DNA from: Bacteroidota bacterium
GTDB lineage: Bacteria; Bacteroidota; Ignavibacteria; UBA10030; UBA8401
Assembly (NCBI GenBank): GCA_021796215.1
Contig: JAJYOK010000021.1
Coordinates: forward strand, 1-51,638
Length of the DNA: 51,638 nucleotides
Direction: 5' to 3'
In this document: positions 16,980 to 25,106 of the stretch, in pieces
Position numbering within the stretch: the first letter of the stretch is position 1
Layout of the letters: each line of letters begins with the position of its first letter
Translations under genes and position numbers: made by a program
The notes under the pieces: generated by a model
Database searches by the model: none
What the model was told of the DNA's origin: nothing
What the model saw: only the letters and a program-made list of their open reading frames with translations

Positions 16980-18125
16980 TTATCCGCGTGTGTATTCGAT
17001 GAGCGAAGAAAGCATGTGCGGAAACATTGCAAGAATCTGTGTTCCCGCCCTCTTCCCCCAGCGCGAAAAAAGCGCATGCTGAATCATCAGCGCAAAACGA
17101 AGACGCCGCTGAAAAAATGATTTCCACATTGCCGAGTACAGTTCCTCCATTGCTTCCTTGCTGAGGTTGTTTCGCCTGCTTTGATCGAGGACTGCAGTAA
17201 TCATCTTCGCGCTTTGCATTGCCATCCCGATGCCGTCTCCGGCAAGCGGTGCAATGACATGCGCCGCATCACCAATCATAAATACTCCGTTCTCTACAAA
17301 GCTTTTCTTTCCGAAAAAAACATTTCCCGCGCCGTAAATTGGAAATGTTTCAATCGCAGATTCAAAATCAGAAGAAACAAGCGCGGCAAAATGCGGATTG
17401 CCGCGAACCAATTCCATAATACGCGCACGCGGCGGCACGTCACTCTTGAAACGCCGTTCGAGAAAACATAATGTGGCGGTATCATCGTTAACCACATTTA
17501 TGCCGCAGTACATATTTCGCGCCGTAAATATGTGAATTTCATTGTTCGAAAAATTTCTCAAGTATTTTACTGGAAAATGAAGCTTAACGCCGTTAAGCCG
17601 CGATTTGTGCTGAAGAAAATCTCTGTGAAAGTTTTTGTCCAACGGGCTGAATTTTCCATACGCGGCAATGACGTGGCGTGCTGTAAGATGCTTCTCGCCT
17701 TCAGAATCTGCAACAACAAGATCGTACTGCACTTCGTTTCGGCAAACGCTCTCGGCCGCCGCCGGTTGATAAATTGTCACACCGGCACTTCGGGCATTGT
17801 CCAGCAAAAATGAATCGAACGTTCCGCGCTTCATTCCATACGCGCTGAATCTAAACTCAGATGTGAACGGATGTGAATGGTCGGGGCAGTAACGAAACGC
17901 GGTCAATGGATTCGGGCGGAGCGATTGAAATTGCTCTGCGAGTTGTAGCTCTTCGAGAATCTCGATCACCTCTTTCGATAAAAATTCCCCGCATAATATT
18001 TCCCGCGGGAAAGATTTTTTTTCAATTAAGCATGTTCGGAACCCCATCCGTGCGGCATAGATCGCGGCTGTAGAGCCGGCAGGCCCGCCTCCAATGACAG
18101 CAATATCATAGTGAAATTCACTCAT
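16980..18125 (-). CDS. FAD-dependent oxidoreductase of the geranylgeranyl-reductase/hydroxylase type
   Basis: The 381-residue protein has a FAD-binding Rossmann motif IGGGPAGSTAAIYA (about 11-24), a motif CLIEKKSFPR for the adenosine ribose, and a second FAD motif GDAAHVIAPLAGDGIGMAM near residue 280-298. These are features of the PHBH-fold flavoprotein family that includes aromatic hydroxylases and geranylgeranyl reductases. The start overlaps the stop of the upstream methyltransferase by 8 bp. Directly downstream of a type III polyketide synthase and a methyltransferase, the likely job is to hydroxylate or oxidise the polyketide ring, as SrsC-like enzymes do; the precise reaction is inference. 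Confidence 0.85.
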   Translation of the reverse strand: MSEFHYDIAVIGGGPAGSTAAIYAARMGFRTCLIEKKSFPREILCGEFLSKEVIEILEELQLAEQFQSLRPNPLTAFRYCPDHSHPFTSEFRFSAYGMKRGTFDSFLLDNARSAGVTIYQPAAAESVCRNEVQYDLVVADSEGEKHLTARHVIAAYGKFSPLDKNFHRDFLQHKSRLNGVKLHFPVKYLRNFSNNEIHIFTARNMYCGINVVNDDTATLCFLERRFKSDVPPRARIMELVRGNPHFAALVSSDFESAIETFPIYGAGNVFFGKKSFVENGVFMIGDAAHVIAPLAGDGIGMAMQSAKMITAVLDQSRRNNLSKEAMEELYSAMWKSFFQRRLRFALMIQHALFSRWGKRAGTQILAMFPHMLSSLIEYTRG

Positions 18126-18822
18126 TATTTTTCACAATGCATACAAGCCAGCGAAATGCCCACGTACGTTGAATAGTGTACGATGCGGATGGAAGCGACG
18201 CACATAATCGTGCAAGTTCGTTCCGTACAAATCCACGGCGCACTGAAATCGGTCCGTCATTTTTCACCATTGCGCTTCGCGAAAACAAACGCGTGAGCAG
18301 CATGATTCCGTAATACGAAAACACCGAGCGGCGAAGATCGTTGATGATAATTCCCTGCCGCGCAATCGAATAAAGCGACAAAAATATGACGCGCAGTTCG
18401 TCTTCCGTAAAATGATGAAGAAAAAGAGAAGCATGAACGATGTCAAACGATTGCGCTTTGAACGGAAGAGCAAGCACCGAGCCGTTGACAAGCGAGATGG
18501 ATGGACCATGGCGCTGAAAGCGACAAGAATATGCCTCGGCTGAATATTCACATGCCCGCAAATTAAGGTCGAGCGACGTCACGCTGATGTTGCAGTGAAG
18601 CGAAGAAATCGCCGGCAAAAGGTCGGAGCCGCCTGCACCGACATCGAGAACTGAAAGAGGCGGCTGCGCACGCTGTGGCGTGGTTTTCAACTTCGGAATA
18701 TGTTTCAACATCTTCCGCATCCCTTTGCGCGATGTCGAATGCCCGCCGAGCCAGGTGTTAATCACGGTGAGTTCGTGAAGTGCATCATCCAAACGTTTAT
18801 CATGGATTGAAACATCATCCAT
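18118..18822 (-). CDS. Class I SAM-dependent methyltransferase in PKS operon
   Basis: I start at the ATG at 18822 (MDDVSIHD, 234 residues), which has AAAAGGAAATC before it; a longer frame would overlap the upstream PKS gene. Motif I is SVLDVGAGGSDLLPAI, followed by SLDLN (motif II), FDIVHASLFLHHF (motif IV/post-I region) and an IINDLRRS stretch. This is a UbiE/Methyltransf_25-like small-molecule methylase. It lies 32 bp after the PKS gene and overlaps the flavoprotein gene. It probably O- or C-methylates the PKS product. Equivalent known clusters (srsB, bpsB) use an ICMT-type membrane methyltransferase instead, so this would be a different solution. Confidence 0.85.
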   Translation of the reverse strand: MDDVSIHDKRLDDALHELTVINTWLGGHSTSRKGMRKMLKHIPKLKTTPQRAQPPLSVLDVGAGGSDLLPAISSLHCNISVTSLDLNLRACEYSAEAYSCRFQRHGPSISLVNGSVLALPFKAQSFDIVHASLFLHHFTEDELRVIFLSLYSIARQGIIINDLRRSVFSYYGIMLLTRLFSRSAMVKNDGPISVRRGFVRNELARLCASLPSASYTIQRTWAFRWLVCIVKNNE

Positions 18823-18854
18823 GATTTCCTTTTGTGCGCTTCGGACAAACACCC

Positions 18855-19943
18855 TTATGCACCTTTCAGAAATGCAACTTCCATTGTCAAACCGGGACCA
18901 AATGCAATTGCGCACACATAGTCATCTTTTGCAATCGTACGCGTTGTGAGGAGCTCTTTCATCACAAAAAGAATTGAAGCCGATGACATGTTTCCATAAT
19001 TTTTCAAAACAGCGCGCGAGGGCGTCATCGCATCATCATCCAAATGCAAACCATTCTGCAATGCATCTAAAATTGCCCGTCCGCCGGGATGCAACACCCA
19101 GTGCCGGATGGAATCGCGGGCGATGCCGTGCTGGCGAAAGAGCGCATCGAGAACGGGAATTGCTTCTTCAGAAATGATTTGCGGAAGTTCGGACGAGAGC
19201 GTCATTTCAAAACCGAAGTTGCCTATCTTCCATCCCATATATTCGGAAGAATTCGGGAACAGATGCGAGTGTGTTTTCACCAATTGCAGGCGCGGTGAAT
19301 ACGACGAGGAGCGGGAAAATAACGCCGCCGCACACCCGTCGGCAAAAATCATATTTGCAAGAATGTTGTCGCGCGTTGGTTCTGTTTGTAAATGGAGGCT
19401 GCAGAGTTCGACCGCCACAAGAAGCGTTGTGCTTTGTTCGGCATCTGCGGCGTGGAGCGCTTCGAGCACGGAAGTGAATCCCACGAGCGCGGCGGCACAT
19501 CCCATAAATCCGATATGTGTGCGCTGGGTAGAAGCTGTAATGTGAAATTCATTCATCAAAAAATAATCAATGCCGGGAGCGAAAAATCCTGTGCATGAAA
19601 TTGTGATAAGCCGGCGGATTGACGACGGGTCGCACTGAGTTTTTTCAAGCAAACGCGCAACAGCCTCCTTCGTCAACACTTTTGCCCAATGCTCGTATTG
19701 GTTCATTCGCTCTTTTGTATCGGGAATAACAGTGCCGTGATCGGTTGAATAAAACTTCTGTGTCGGCTGCAACTCCCCATCCGGAACAACAACATAACGC
19801 GTATCAATGCCGGAATGCTGCGATGCCGCTTCGATCAGGCGCGCAATGGCAGGGCGAACAGCCATGCGGCTTTTCAAAAACTCAGTTGCTTTCGCTTGTG
19901 GAACTTCATACGGCGGCGACGCCGTTGTGATTTCAATAAGCAC
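18855..19943 (-). CDS. Type III polyketide synthase (chalcone/stilbene synthase family)
   Basis: I start at the GTG at 19943 (362 residues): GGAGG precedes it by about 7 bases, and the protein then begins MLIEITTASPPYEVPQ as family members do. The catalytic triad is clear: Cys149 (GFMGCAAAL), His285 (VLHPGGRA) and Asn318 (NYGNMSSAS), with GFGP-type loop AFGPGLTME at the end. Such enzymes extend acyl-CoA starters with malonyl-CoA and cyclise the chain to pyrones, resorcinols or naphthalenes. It is the first gene of an operon with a methyltransferase and a flavoprotein, which recalls phenolic-lipid and alkylquinone pathways. The product cannot be read from the sequence. Confidence 0.95.
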   Translation of the reverse strand: MLIEITTASPPYEVPQAKATEFLKSRMAVRPAIARLIEAASQHSGIDTRYVVVPDGELQPTQKFYSTDHGTVIPDTKERMNQYEHWAKVLTKEAVARLLEKTQCDPSSIRRLITISCTGFFAPGIDYFLMNEFHITASTQRTHIGFMGCAAALVGFTSVLEALHAADAEQSTTLLVAVELCSLHLQTEPTRDNILANMIFADGCAAALFSRSSSYSPRLQLVKTHSHLFPNSSEYMGWKIGNFGFEMTLSSELPQIISEEAIPVLDALFRQHGIARDSIRHWVLHPGGRAILDALQNGLHLDDDAMTPSRAVLKNYGNMSSASILFVMKELLTTRTIAKDDYVCAIAFGPGLTMEVAFLKGA

Positions 19944-20318
19944 TGCTGTTCCTCCGATCTGATGGCTCTCGTTAGCGTGTAATGAATAACGCGGTGATTT
20001 CTCTTTTTGATGGAGCATAAGTAGCAACACACGACATGCCTGCTTAATTCCTTTAGGGATATGTTAGAAACCAGAAACAAAACCACCAACCCGGAAATAA
20101 AATAGCTGGCGGAGTCTTAGTTTCACTCGAACAATATTCGGCAAAAGTCGGAATCCATAAAATTTGCTCTGAATGCCCCCTTAAGCGTGGCATAATATTG
20201 CCATTTCATTTTGAATATTCACAGCGGGACATTGCCACACTTGACTCTTAAAGGCGTCCGCTGTATATTTGTTATGAGCATATGCTCATAACAAATTAAC
20301 CTCTACGAAAGATTTCAT
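19944..20318. other. Divergent control region between PKS operon and DUF134 gene
   Basis: These 375 bp hold promoters in both directions. Visible signals are an inverted repeat TGGCA-N6-TGCCA at 20188-20203 and a perfect 30-bp palindrome at 20267-20296 (listed separately). The first resembles a sigma-54 promoter, but GG and GC are 9 bp apart instead of 10, so I do not call it one. No gene is seen. Confidence 0.6.
20267..20296. promoter_or_regulatory. Perfect 30-bp palindrome, probable DUF134 operator
   Basis: The half site ATTTGTTATGAGCAT is repeated exactly in inverse, so the whole 30 bp is self-complementary with no spacer. It ends 22 bp before the start codon of the DUF134-type regulator, where it would overlap a promoter or the leader. 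Such a position suggests autoregulation of the DUF134/NifX-like pair. Confidence 0.75.
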
Positions 20319-20750
20319 TTGGCTCGGCCGAAACGTCTCCGTCAGCTTGCATTTGCACCTCCGGCGCACCTGTTTTCGCCTTCAAGGGAAAAGAATCAAT
20401 CCATTCCCAGAGAAACAATCGTATTAACGATGGATGAGTTTGAAGCTCTGCGGCTTGCCGACCTTGACTGTCATTCTCAGGAACAAGCGGCGAAGAAAAT
20501 GGGCGTCTCCCGCGCAACGTTCGGGAGAATTATTGAGTCCGCAAGATCGAAGGTTGCGCATGCGCTTGTTTATGGATGCCGTATGGAAATATCAGGTGGC
20601 GCATTTATGTTTGGCCGCGGCAGGCAGCTTCAATGCCCGCGGTGCAGGCGACGGCAGGCAAGATTTATCGGAGGACAGGAACTCACCGAATGCAGGCGGT
20701 GCTGCCAGCCATTACTTAATAAAGACGATATACACAAACGAACATCATAA
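20319..20750 (+). CDS. DUF134-family predicted DNA-binding protein
   Basis: The 143-residue protein starts at a TTG giving MARPKRLRQLAFAPP, the usual beginning of DUF134 proteins. It contains the motif LTMDEFEALRLADLDCHSQEQAAKKMGVSRATFGRII, a sigma-70-region-4-like helix-turn-helix, and a C-terminal zinc-ribbon-like part with CPRC and CRRC pairs. Family members are usually next to NifX/NifB-like 'dinitrogenase iron-molybdenum cofactor' proteins, as here (gene 21 bp downstream). The perfect palindrome 22 bp upstream is the obvious candidate target. The signal it senses is unknown; a link to iron-sulfur or metal status is possible. Confidence 0.9.
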   Translation: MARPKRLRQLAFAPPAHLFSPSREKNQSIPRETIVLTMDEFEALRLADLDCHSQEQAAKKMGVSRATFGRIIESARSKVAHALVYGCRMEISGGAFMFGRGRQLQCPRCRRRQARFIGGQELTECRRCCQPLLNKDDIHKRTS

Positions 20751-20771
20751 TAATTAAGAAGGAAAATGCAC

Positions 20772-21182
20772 ATGGATATCAAAAATGCATCAATAGCAAT
20801 AGCAACAGACGATGGCGTCACAGTAAGCTCTCACTTTGGCCGTGCGCTCTTTTACGAGGTTCTCAATCTATCTGATGGAAAAGTCGTCAAACGAGAACGG
20901 CGCGAAAAAGCAAGCCACCTTATCTTTGCATCGGAAGGAACTGACGGTGAACATAACCATCATCACGGCGAAGCGTACAAACAGCGGCATCAAATGATGG
21001 TCTCACCCATCCTTGATTGTCAGGCAGTCGTTGTTCGCGGAATGGGAACGGGCGCGGTCGAGCACCTTCGCGGTGCAAACATCTCAGCGATATTGACCGG
21101 TTTGCATACCATTGAAGAGGTAGTGCACGCCATCGCGACGGATACGCTTGACAATGATCCGCGGCGTATCCATCAGCATTAA
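20772..21182 (+). CDS. Dinitrogenase Fe-Mo cofactor-binding domain protein (NifX/NifB C-terminal-like)
   Basis: I take the ATG at 20772 (136 residues, MDIKNASIAIATDDG) because AGAAGGA is 8 bases before it, rather than the ATG at 20766. The family pattern is visible: IAIATDDGVTVSSHFGRALFYEV at the start and GMGTGAVEHLRGANISAILT later. A His-rich insert (GEHNHHHGEAYKQRH) about residue 59-74 might bind metal. Homologues outside nitrogenase clusters bind Fe-S or Fe-Mo clusters, or have no known job; no nif genes are present. Co-transcribed with the DUF134 gene. Confidence 0.9.
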   Translation: MDIKNASIAIATDDGVTVSSHFGRALFYEVLNLSDGKVVKRERREKASHLIFASEGTDGEHNHHHGEAYKQRHQMMVSPILDCQAVVVRGMGTGAVEHLRGANISAILTGLHTIEEVVHAIATDTLDNDPRRIHQH

Positions 21183-21227
21183 TTCCTGCAGCGAACTGAT
21201 AAAATTCCATTCGTAGGCATCAATGTC

Positions 21228-21266
21228 ATTCCGGCTTCGCTGCATTTTAGCGGCGAATGCCGGAAT
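21228..21266. repeat. Palindromic hairpin repeat between convergent genes
   Basis: ATTCCGGCTTCGCTGC pairs with GCGGCGAATGCCGGAAT with one bulged base, around a 6-nt AT loop. It lies between the convergent NifX-like gene and the small protein gene. The form recalls REP-like 'GTCATTCC' dispersed repeats. It could act as a weak terminator for both genes. Confidence 0.65.
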
Positions 21267-21272
21267 CCAGTT

Positions 21273-21467
21273 TTACTCTTCGGCAAACTTCTTTATCGCC
21301 TCGTAATGCTTTACAATTGCCTTCGCCTTATTCTTCCCGAACGAAAGCCAATGCCATGAAGTGTCTGGATTCGGATTGTCCACGGTGGGAATGCGCATCA
21401 CAGGCTTACCTTGATATTCACCGATCACCGGCTGTACCGCTTCTCCTTCATTCTTTTCTTGTTCCAT
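21273..21467 (-). CDS. Small conserved-looking protein, function unknown
   Basis: The 64-residue acidic/basic protein has a good ribosome site (AAAGGA seven bases before the ATG). Its core, YQGKPVMRIPTVDNPNP then WHWLSFGKNKAKAIVKHYEAIKKF, reads like a genuine folded domain with aromatic residues and a final helix. I do not recognise the family. It lies alone between repeat-bearing spacers. Confidence 0.65.
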   Translation of the reverse strand: MEQEKNEGEAVQPVIGEYQGKPVMRIPTVDNPNPDTSWHWLSFGKNKAKAIVKHYEAIKKFAEE

Positions 21468-21559
21468 GTTCTTTCCTTTAAGATTTAATAATTGATGTAT
21501 AACTGCTCAGCACCATTCCCGTCCCGCTTACAGCCGGATAAACTCCAGCGGAAATCCAT

Positions 21560-21735
21560 TATTTTAAGGCAGTCTCAAAATAGATTCCCGACAAAAACAT
21601 TCGGGAATGACACTCTTCCATCCGCATCATGCCCGCAGGTTTTTAGCGGGCATCCAAAATGAGACGCCCCCGTTTTTCTTGCAAACACAACTCCGCTCTT
21701 CAGAGCGGGGAAATCATCGCCCCGCCATCTGTCGG
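21560..21735. repeat. Composite repeat region with three hairpins
   Basis: Three stems follow one another: ATTCCCGA/TTCGGGAAT, GCCCGC/GCGGGC and CCGCTC/GAGCGG. GTCTCA and TGAGAC bracket the first two. The ATTCCCG...CGGGAAT motif recurs in the spacer at 28598-28755. No coding frame is credible here. The region lies just downstream of the GNAT-like gene and may hold its terminator. Confidence 0.55.
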
Positions 21736-21738
21736 ATT

Positions 21739-22884
21739 TTAGTCCAACTTTTTCTCCGCTTCCTCCAAATCTTTTTTGTAGCACCTTCTTCTCTTATGCT
21801 GGCGGTGTTCATAAAATTTCCATTGTGCCTGCACTTTCGCATTCGTTTCCAATTCCCTGTTCGTCTCAACCTTTTCCACTTTGTTCTTGACGAATACTTT
21901 ATTGATCTCGTGTATCAATATCGCGTTCACACCTTTGTTCTGCAAATCGGGACGCACCGCTGTAAGATACAAATCTACCTTTTTATTATTCTTTAACGCA
22001 CGAAGCACATGAATAAATCCAAACGGATACAAACTGCCGCGGCACTTTTGAAATGCATTCGATAACGATGGCATCGTAATGCCGAACGCCGCGACCTTGC
22101 CGTGCGAATCCAGCACCACCGGCACATACTCCGGCAGAATAAATCCGAAATACTGCTTCACGTACATCGCTATTTGTTTATCCGATAACTCAACAAAACC
22201 GTAGAGGTCTTTGTATGCATCGTTCAGCACATGAAATATTTCTTCTGCGTACGGAAGCATTTCTTTCGCCTTCTTCACCTTCAATATCGTCAGGCGGTTG
22301 CGCTGTAACGCAATCGCAGCTATCCTCGCCACGTCCTCAGCAATCTCTCCATGCATCGTCACTTCATATTCTATCCAATCGGTGTCTTTCGTGTACCCTG
22401 AATTGCACATGTGTTCCGCGTAATACGGATAATTGTAAATTGCGCCTAACGTGCTTACTTCTTCAAAGCCTTCAATCAGCGTTCCTTCTCCGTCCATATC
22501 GGTAAATCCTAATGGACCGTGAATGGAGTGCATTCCTTTGCTTTGCGCCCATTGTTCAGCGGCATGTAAAAGCGCCGAGGAAACTTCCCTGTCGTCAATA
22601 AAATCAAACCACCCGAAACGCGCCGCTTTCGTTTTCCACTTTTCATTATATTTTTTATTGATGATCCCAGCAATTCTTCCGGCAACTTTTCCGTCCTTAA
22701 ACGCAGTCCAGCATTGTGCTTCGCAGAAATCGAACGCAGGATTTTTTTCTTTGATGAGTGAATTCAATTCGTCGGTGCGAAGAGGCGGGACCCAATATTT
22801 GTTATCGCGGTAGAGCGTGTATTGAAACTCCACAAATTGTTTCAGTTCGCGCTTAGTTTTTGCTTCTTTCAGCTCTATTGCCAT
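21739..22884 (-). CDS. GNAT-fold acetyltransferase-like protein
   Basis: The 381-residue protein starts with IELKEAKTKRELKQFVEFQYTLYRDNKYWVPPL, the typical beginning of a Bacteroidota family annotated as GNAT-fold proteins. It shows a first GNAT-like half (CWTAFKDGKVAGRIAGI) and a second half with VVLDSHGKVAAFGITMP and LQNKGVNAILIHEINKVF, which resembles the acetyl-CoA pyrophosphate loop. A basic and acidic C-terminal tail (KRRRCYKKDLEEAEKK) ends it. The substrate is unknown. It seems to be transcribed alone, with AAAAGGAAAA upstream of the ATG. Confidence 0.75.
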   Translation of the reverse strand: MAIELKEAKTKRELKQFVEFQYTLYRDNKYWVPPLRTDELNSLIKEKNPAFDFCEAQCWTAFKDGKVAGRIAGIINKKYNEKWKTKAARFGWFDFIDDREVSSALLHAAEQWAQSKGMHSIHGPLGFTDMDGEGTLIEGFEEVSTLGAIYNYPYYAEHMCNSGYTKDTDWIEYEVTMHGEIAEDVARIAAIALQRNRLTILKVKKAKEMLPYAEEIFHVLNDAYKDLYGFVELSDKQIAMYVKQYFGFILPEYVPVVLDSHGKVAAFGITMPSLSNAFQKCRGSLYPFGFIHVLRALKNNKKVDLYLTAVRPDLQNKGVNAILIHEINKVFVKNKVEKVETNRELETNAKVQAQWKFYEHRQHKRRRCYKKDLEEAEKKLD

Positions 22885-22980
22885 AAAAATATTTTCCTTT
22901 TCACAATTTGAAGCGAGCTATCGTCAAAAAATTATTTTCCGTTATGCGAACTTGCAACCGATTTTCCTCACAGGTCAGTG

Positions 22981-23655
22981 TTAGCCAAACGACTGCTTCG
23001 GAGGCTGAGTCATGCCAATGTGAATCTTTTCCCGCCCTATTTCCGACCTTGAATATTTCAGTCCCGCCTGTTCGAATAACTGCTGAAATTCTTTTGTGCT
23101 GTACATCTTCACGTGTTCCGGCTCGATAAGCCTGAAGATTTTATCCGCCGCCTTCGCAATCCATGAATCCGCTGTGGGATCGAGAATGTAAACCTTTCCG
23201 CCCGGCGTGAGAAGCCGGCGCATTTCTTTCAACGCTTTGTCCGGATGTAAATAATGATGAAATGAATTTGTGCAGATGATAATGTCGAAGAAATTGCTTT
23301 CCAGCGGGATTGATTCCGCGTTGGCTTGCAGAAAATGGAAGTGGGACATCGCGCTGCCGGCGACATTATCTTTTCCGCTGAAATTCTCTTTCGCCTTTTC
23401 TACCATCTTTGCGGAAAGGTCAACGCCGTAAAACTCACCTTTACCGCCGGCAAGTTCCGCAGCTTTCCCGATTGCCCAGCCTGTGCCGCAGCCGATGTCG
23501 AGAAAGCGAACGTTCTCTTTAATCTCCAGAAGAGAAATGATCTTGCTTTGCGCACGGCGCAGGAAATCTCTTCTCCAGCCTTTTTCGTCAAGCGTGCTTG
23601 CCCACTTGTCCCATTTCGCTTCGTTGAGTTGTTGATGACGTGCTACGGTTTTCAT
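22981..23655 (-). CDS. SAM-dependent methyltransferase (UbiE/Methyltransf_11 type)
   Basis: The 224-residue protein has motif I VRFLDIGCGTGWAIGKAAEL, motif II YGVDLSAKMVEKAKEN, motif III/IV FDIIICTNSFHHYLHPDKALKEMRRLL and post-motif LTPGGKVYILDPTADSW. These identify a class I small-molecule methyltransferase. The substrate cannot be inferred. Its start is only 8 bp after the stop of the DNA methyltransferase gene, so it is likely co-transcribed with the restriction-modification pair, probably by chance of gene order. No ribosome site is visible before the ATG, which suggests coupling to the upstream gene. Confidence 0.85.
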   Translation of the reverse strand: MKTVARHQQLNEAKWDKWASTLDEKGWRRDFLRRAQSKIISLLEIKENVRFLDIGCGTGWAIGKAAELAGGKGEFYGVDLSAKMVEKAKENFSGKDNVAGSAMSHFHFLQANAESIPLESNFFDIIICTNSFHHYLHPDKALKEMRRLLTPGGKVYILDPTADSWIAKAADKIFRLIEPEHVKMYSTKEFQQLFEQAGLKYSRSEIGREKIHIGMTQPPKQSFG

Positions 23656-23663
23656 TTCGAATT

Positions 23664-25106
23664 CTATATCTTCTTACGCTTTCTCATCTGCTTGTAGATA
23701 ATCCCTTTTTTCTTTTTCATGTCTCTTGCGGATTTCACTTTTCTCGGCGTAATTTTCCCTTTTTTCTTCCGTGCAGAAACACGATACCCCAACTTTCGAT
23801 CTGCCGCAATATTGCCAAAGCCTTTACGCATAACAACGATATATTCTTGCGTCATCGTATCGTCAAGCACGCCTGATGCATTCGTTGGACTGTTTCGGAG
23901 CGGCATTCTCTTATTCGGAATCAACCTGTGGTGAGTGGTGATATATTCAAAACCTTCCACAGAAAAGAAATCTCGAATCACAACATCAGTAGGAAGAACA
24001 GTTCCTTTCACTTTGCGATTGCCTACCACATAACAAGCGTAACCGCCATGTTTTATTACCTTCGCAACCTTGGTTATTGATTGTTGTAACTCTGAGTAAA
24101 ACGATGCGACTTCTTGCGCTCGCTTATGATCTTTTTGCCGGATTATGTTTATTGTTTCATTGAGCGAATCGCTGGGAAACACAGGTATTTTTTTTAAGCT
24201 CTGTCCTCCCATAAGCTTTCTATCAATCTTATCCGGCTCTTCCAATCCCAACCATGCCGCTGAAAGTCTGGAGTACTGCCCGTAGGCAACCGTCGTATGT
24301 GAATCGCCGTACGGTGGAGATGTTACAACAATATCGGCAAGACGTTTACCGAAAACTTCGCTTGGCATTTCTTCAACAGAATTGAAGCCGTACACTTTCG
24401 CTTCCGGAAAATCTTTCAATTCCAACATCTTTTCCACGTACTTCTCCAGTCCCAGCCTATTCCTTTTCAGCTTGGAAAACATAATGTAGAATACATTGGG
24501 ATTAAAGATTTTCAATTTGCTCTGCTCATATCGGTACAGCTTGAACTCATCATTTCTCGTGTTCGATGATTCTCTGATAGTCTCGCTGAAAGCAACTTTG
24601 AAAAACAACCGCACGGCATCGTCTTCGATGGTGTCAATAAATACTTTTAAGCGAAGTAGCTTCTCTATTACCAGCGGTTTAAACCAAAACTCAATATTGG
24701 ATATACCGTTGATAACGGGGGGCTTATCTAACTTTATTGGCTGAGAGCGAAGAACAAAATCATTGAACTGCTTTATACTGTTATCTAGCGTGAACAGATC
24801 GGGGAAAGTGACTTCTGCTTCTGCAATTAATCGTGCAAGCGGATTAAGATCGGTGCCGATAACATCAATGCCGCGCAGCATCCCTTCTACTAATGACGTG
24901 CCACTTCCACAGTAAGGATCAAAAAGCAGCTTTGCATTCTCACCGTACATCTCTATCAACTTGGAGGCAACTTGCGGAATCATACGGGCAGGGTAATCGT
25001 GATAACAATGTGTCAATTCGCGTGTCGAAGCGCCATTAAATGTCCAGTCGTCTTCTACGGTAACAACAGGCTCGTCAAGAAAACTTAATTGCTTGTACTT
25101 CAACAT
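23664..25106 (-). CDS. Type II DNA methyltransferase (SPPY motif, probable N4-cytosine)
   Basis: The 480-residue protein has a SAM-binding motif I, DPYCGSGTSLVEG (63-75), followed by DVIGTDLNPLA (motif II), and the catalytic motif IV SPPY at 263-266 (VVTSPPYGDSH). Motif I before IV with a spacer of about 190 residues is alpha-like order, with the target-recognition region probably between them. SPPY is typical of m4C enzymes. The last 45 residues are very Lys/Arg-rich. It starts at the base after the stop of the endonuclease gene (TAGATG), so the pair is translationally linked. It protects the host site from the MvaI/BcnI-type enzyme. Confidence 0.9.
   Translation of the reverse strand: MLKYKQLSFLDEPVVTVEDDWTFNGASTRELTHCYHDYPARMIPQVASKLIEMYGENAKLLFDPYCGSGTSLVEGMLRGIDVIGTDLNPLARLIAEAEVTFPDLFTLDNSIKQFNDFVLRSQPIKLDKPPVINGISNIEFWFKPLVIEKLLRLKVFIDTIEDDAVRLFFKVAFSETIRESSNTRNDEFKLYRYEQSKLKIFNPNVFYIMFSKLKRNRLGLEKYVEKMLELKDFPEAKVYGFNSVEEMPSEVFGKRLADIVVTSPPYGDSHTTVAYGQYSRLSAAWLGLEEPDKIDRKLMGGQSLKKIPVFPSDSLNETINIIRQKDHKRAQEVASFYSELQQSITKVAKVIKHGGYACYVVGNRKVKGTVLPTDVVIRDFFSVEGFEYITTHHRLIPNKRMPLRNSPTNASGVLDDTMTQEYIVVMRKGFGNIAADRKLGYRVSARKKKGKITPRKVKSARDMKKKKGIIYKQMRKRKKI

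Noticed and set aside
20188-20203. Sigma-54-like TGGCAT...TTGC site
   Set aside because: GG and GC are 9 bp apart; sigma-54 promoters need 10. I keep it only as a TGGCA/TGCCA dyad.
20772-21182. Evidence for nitrogen fixation from the NifX-like gene
   Set aside because: No nifHDK or other nif gene is present and such domains are common in organisms that do not fix nitrogen.
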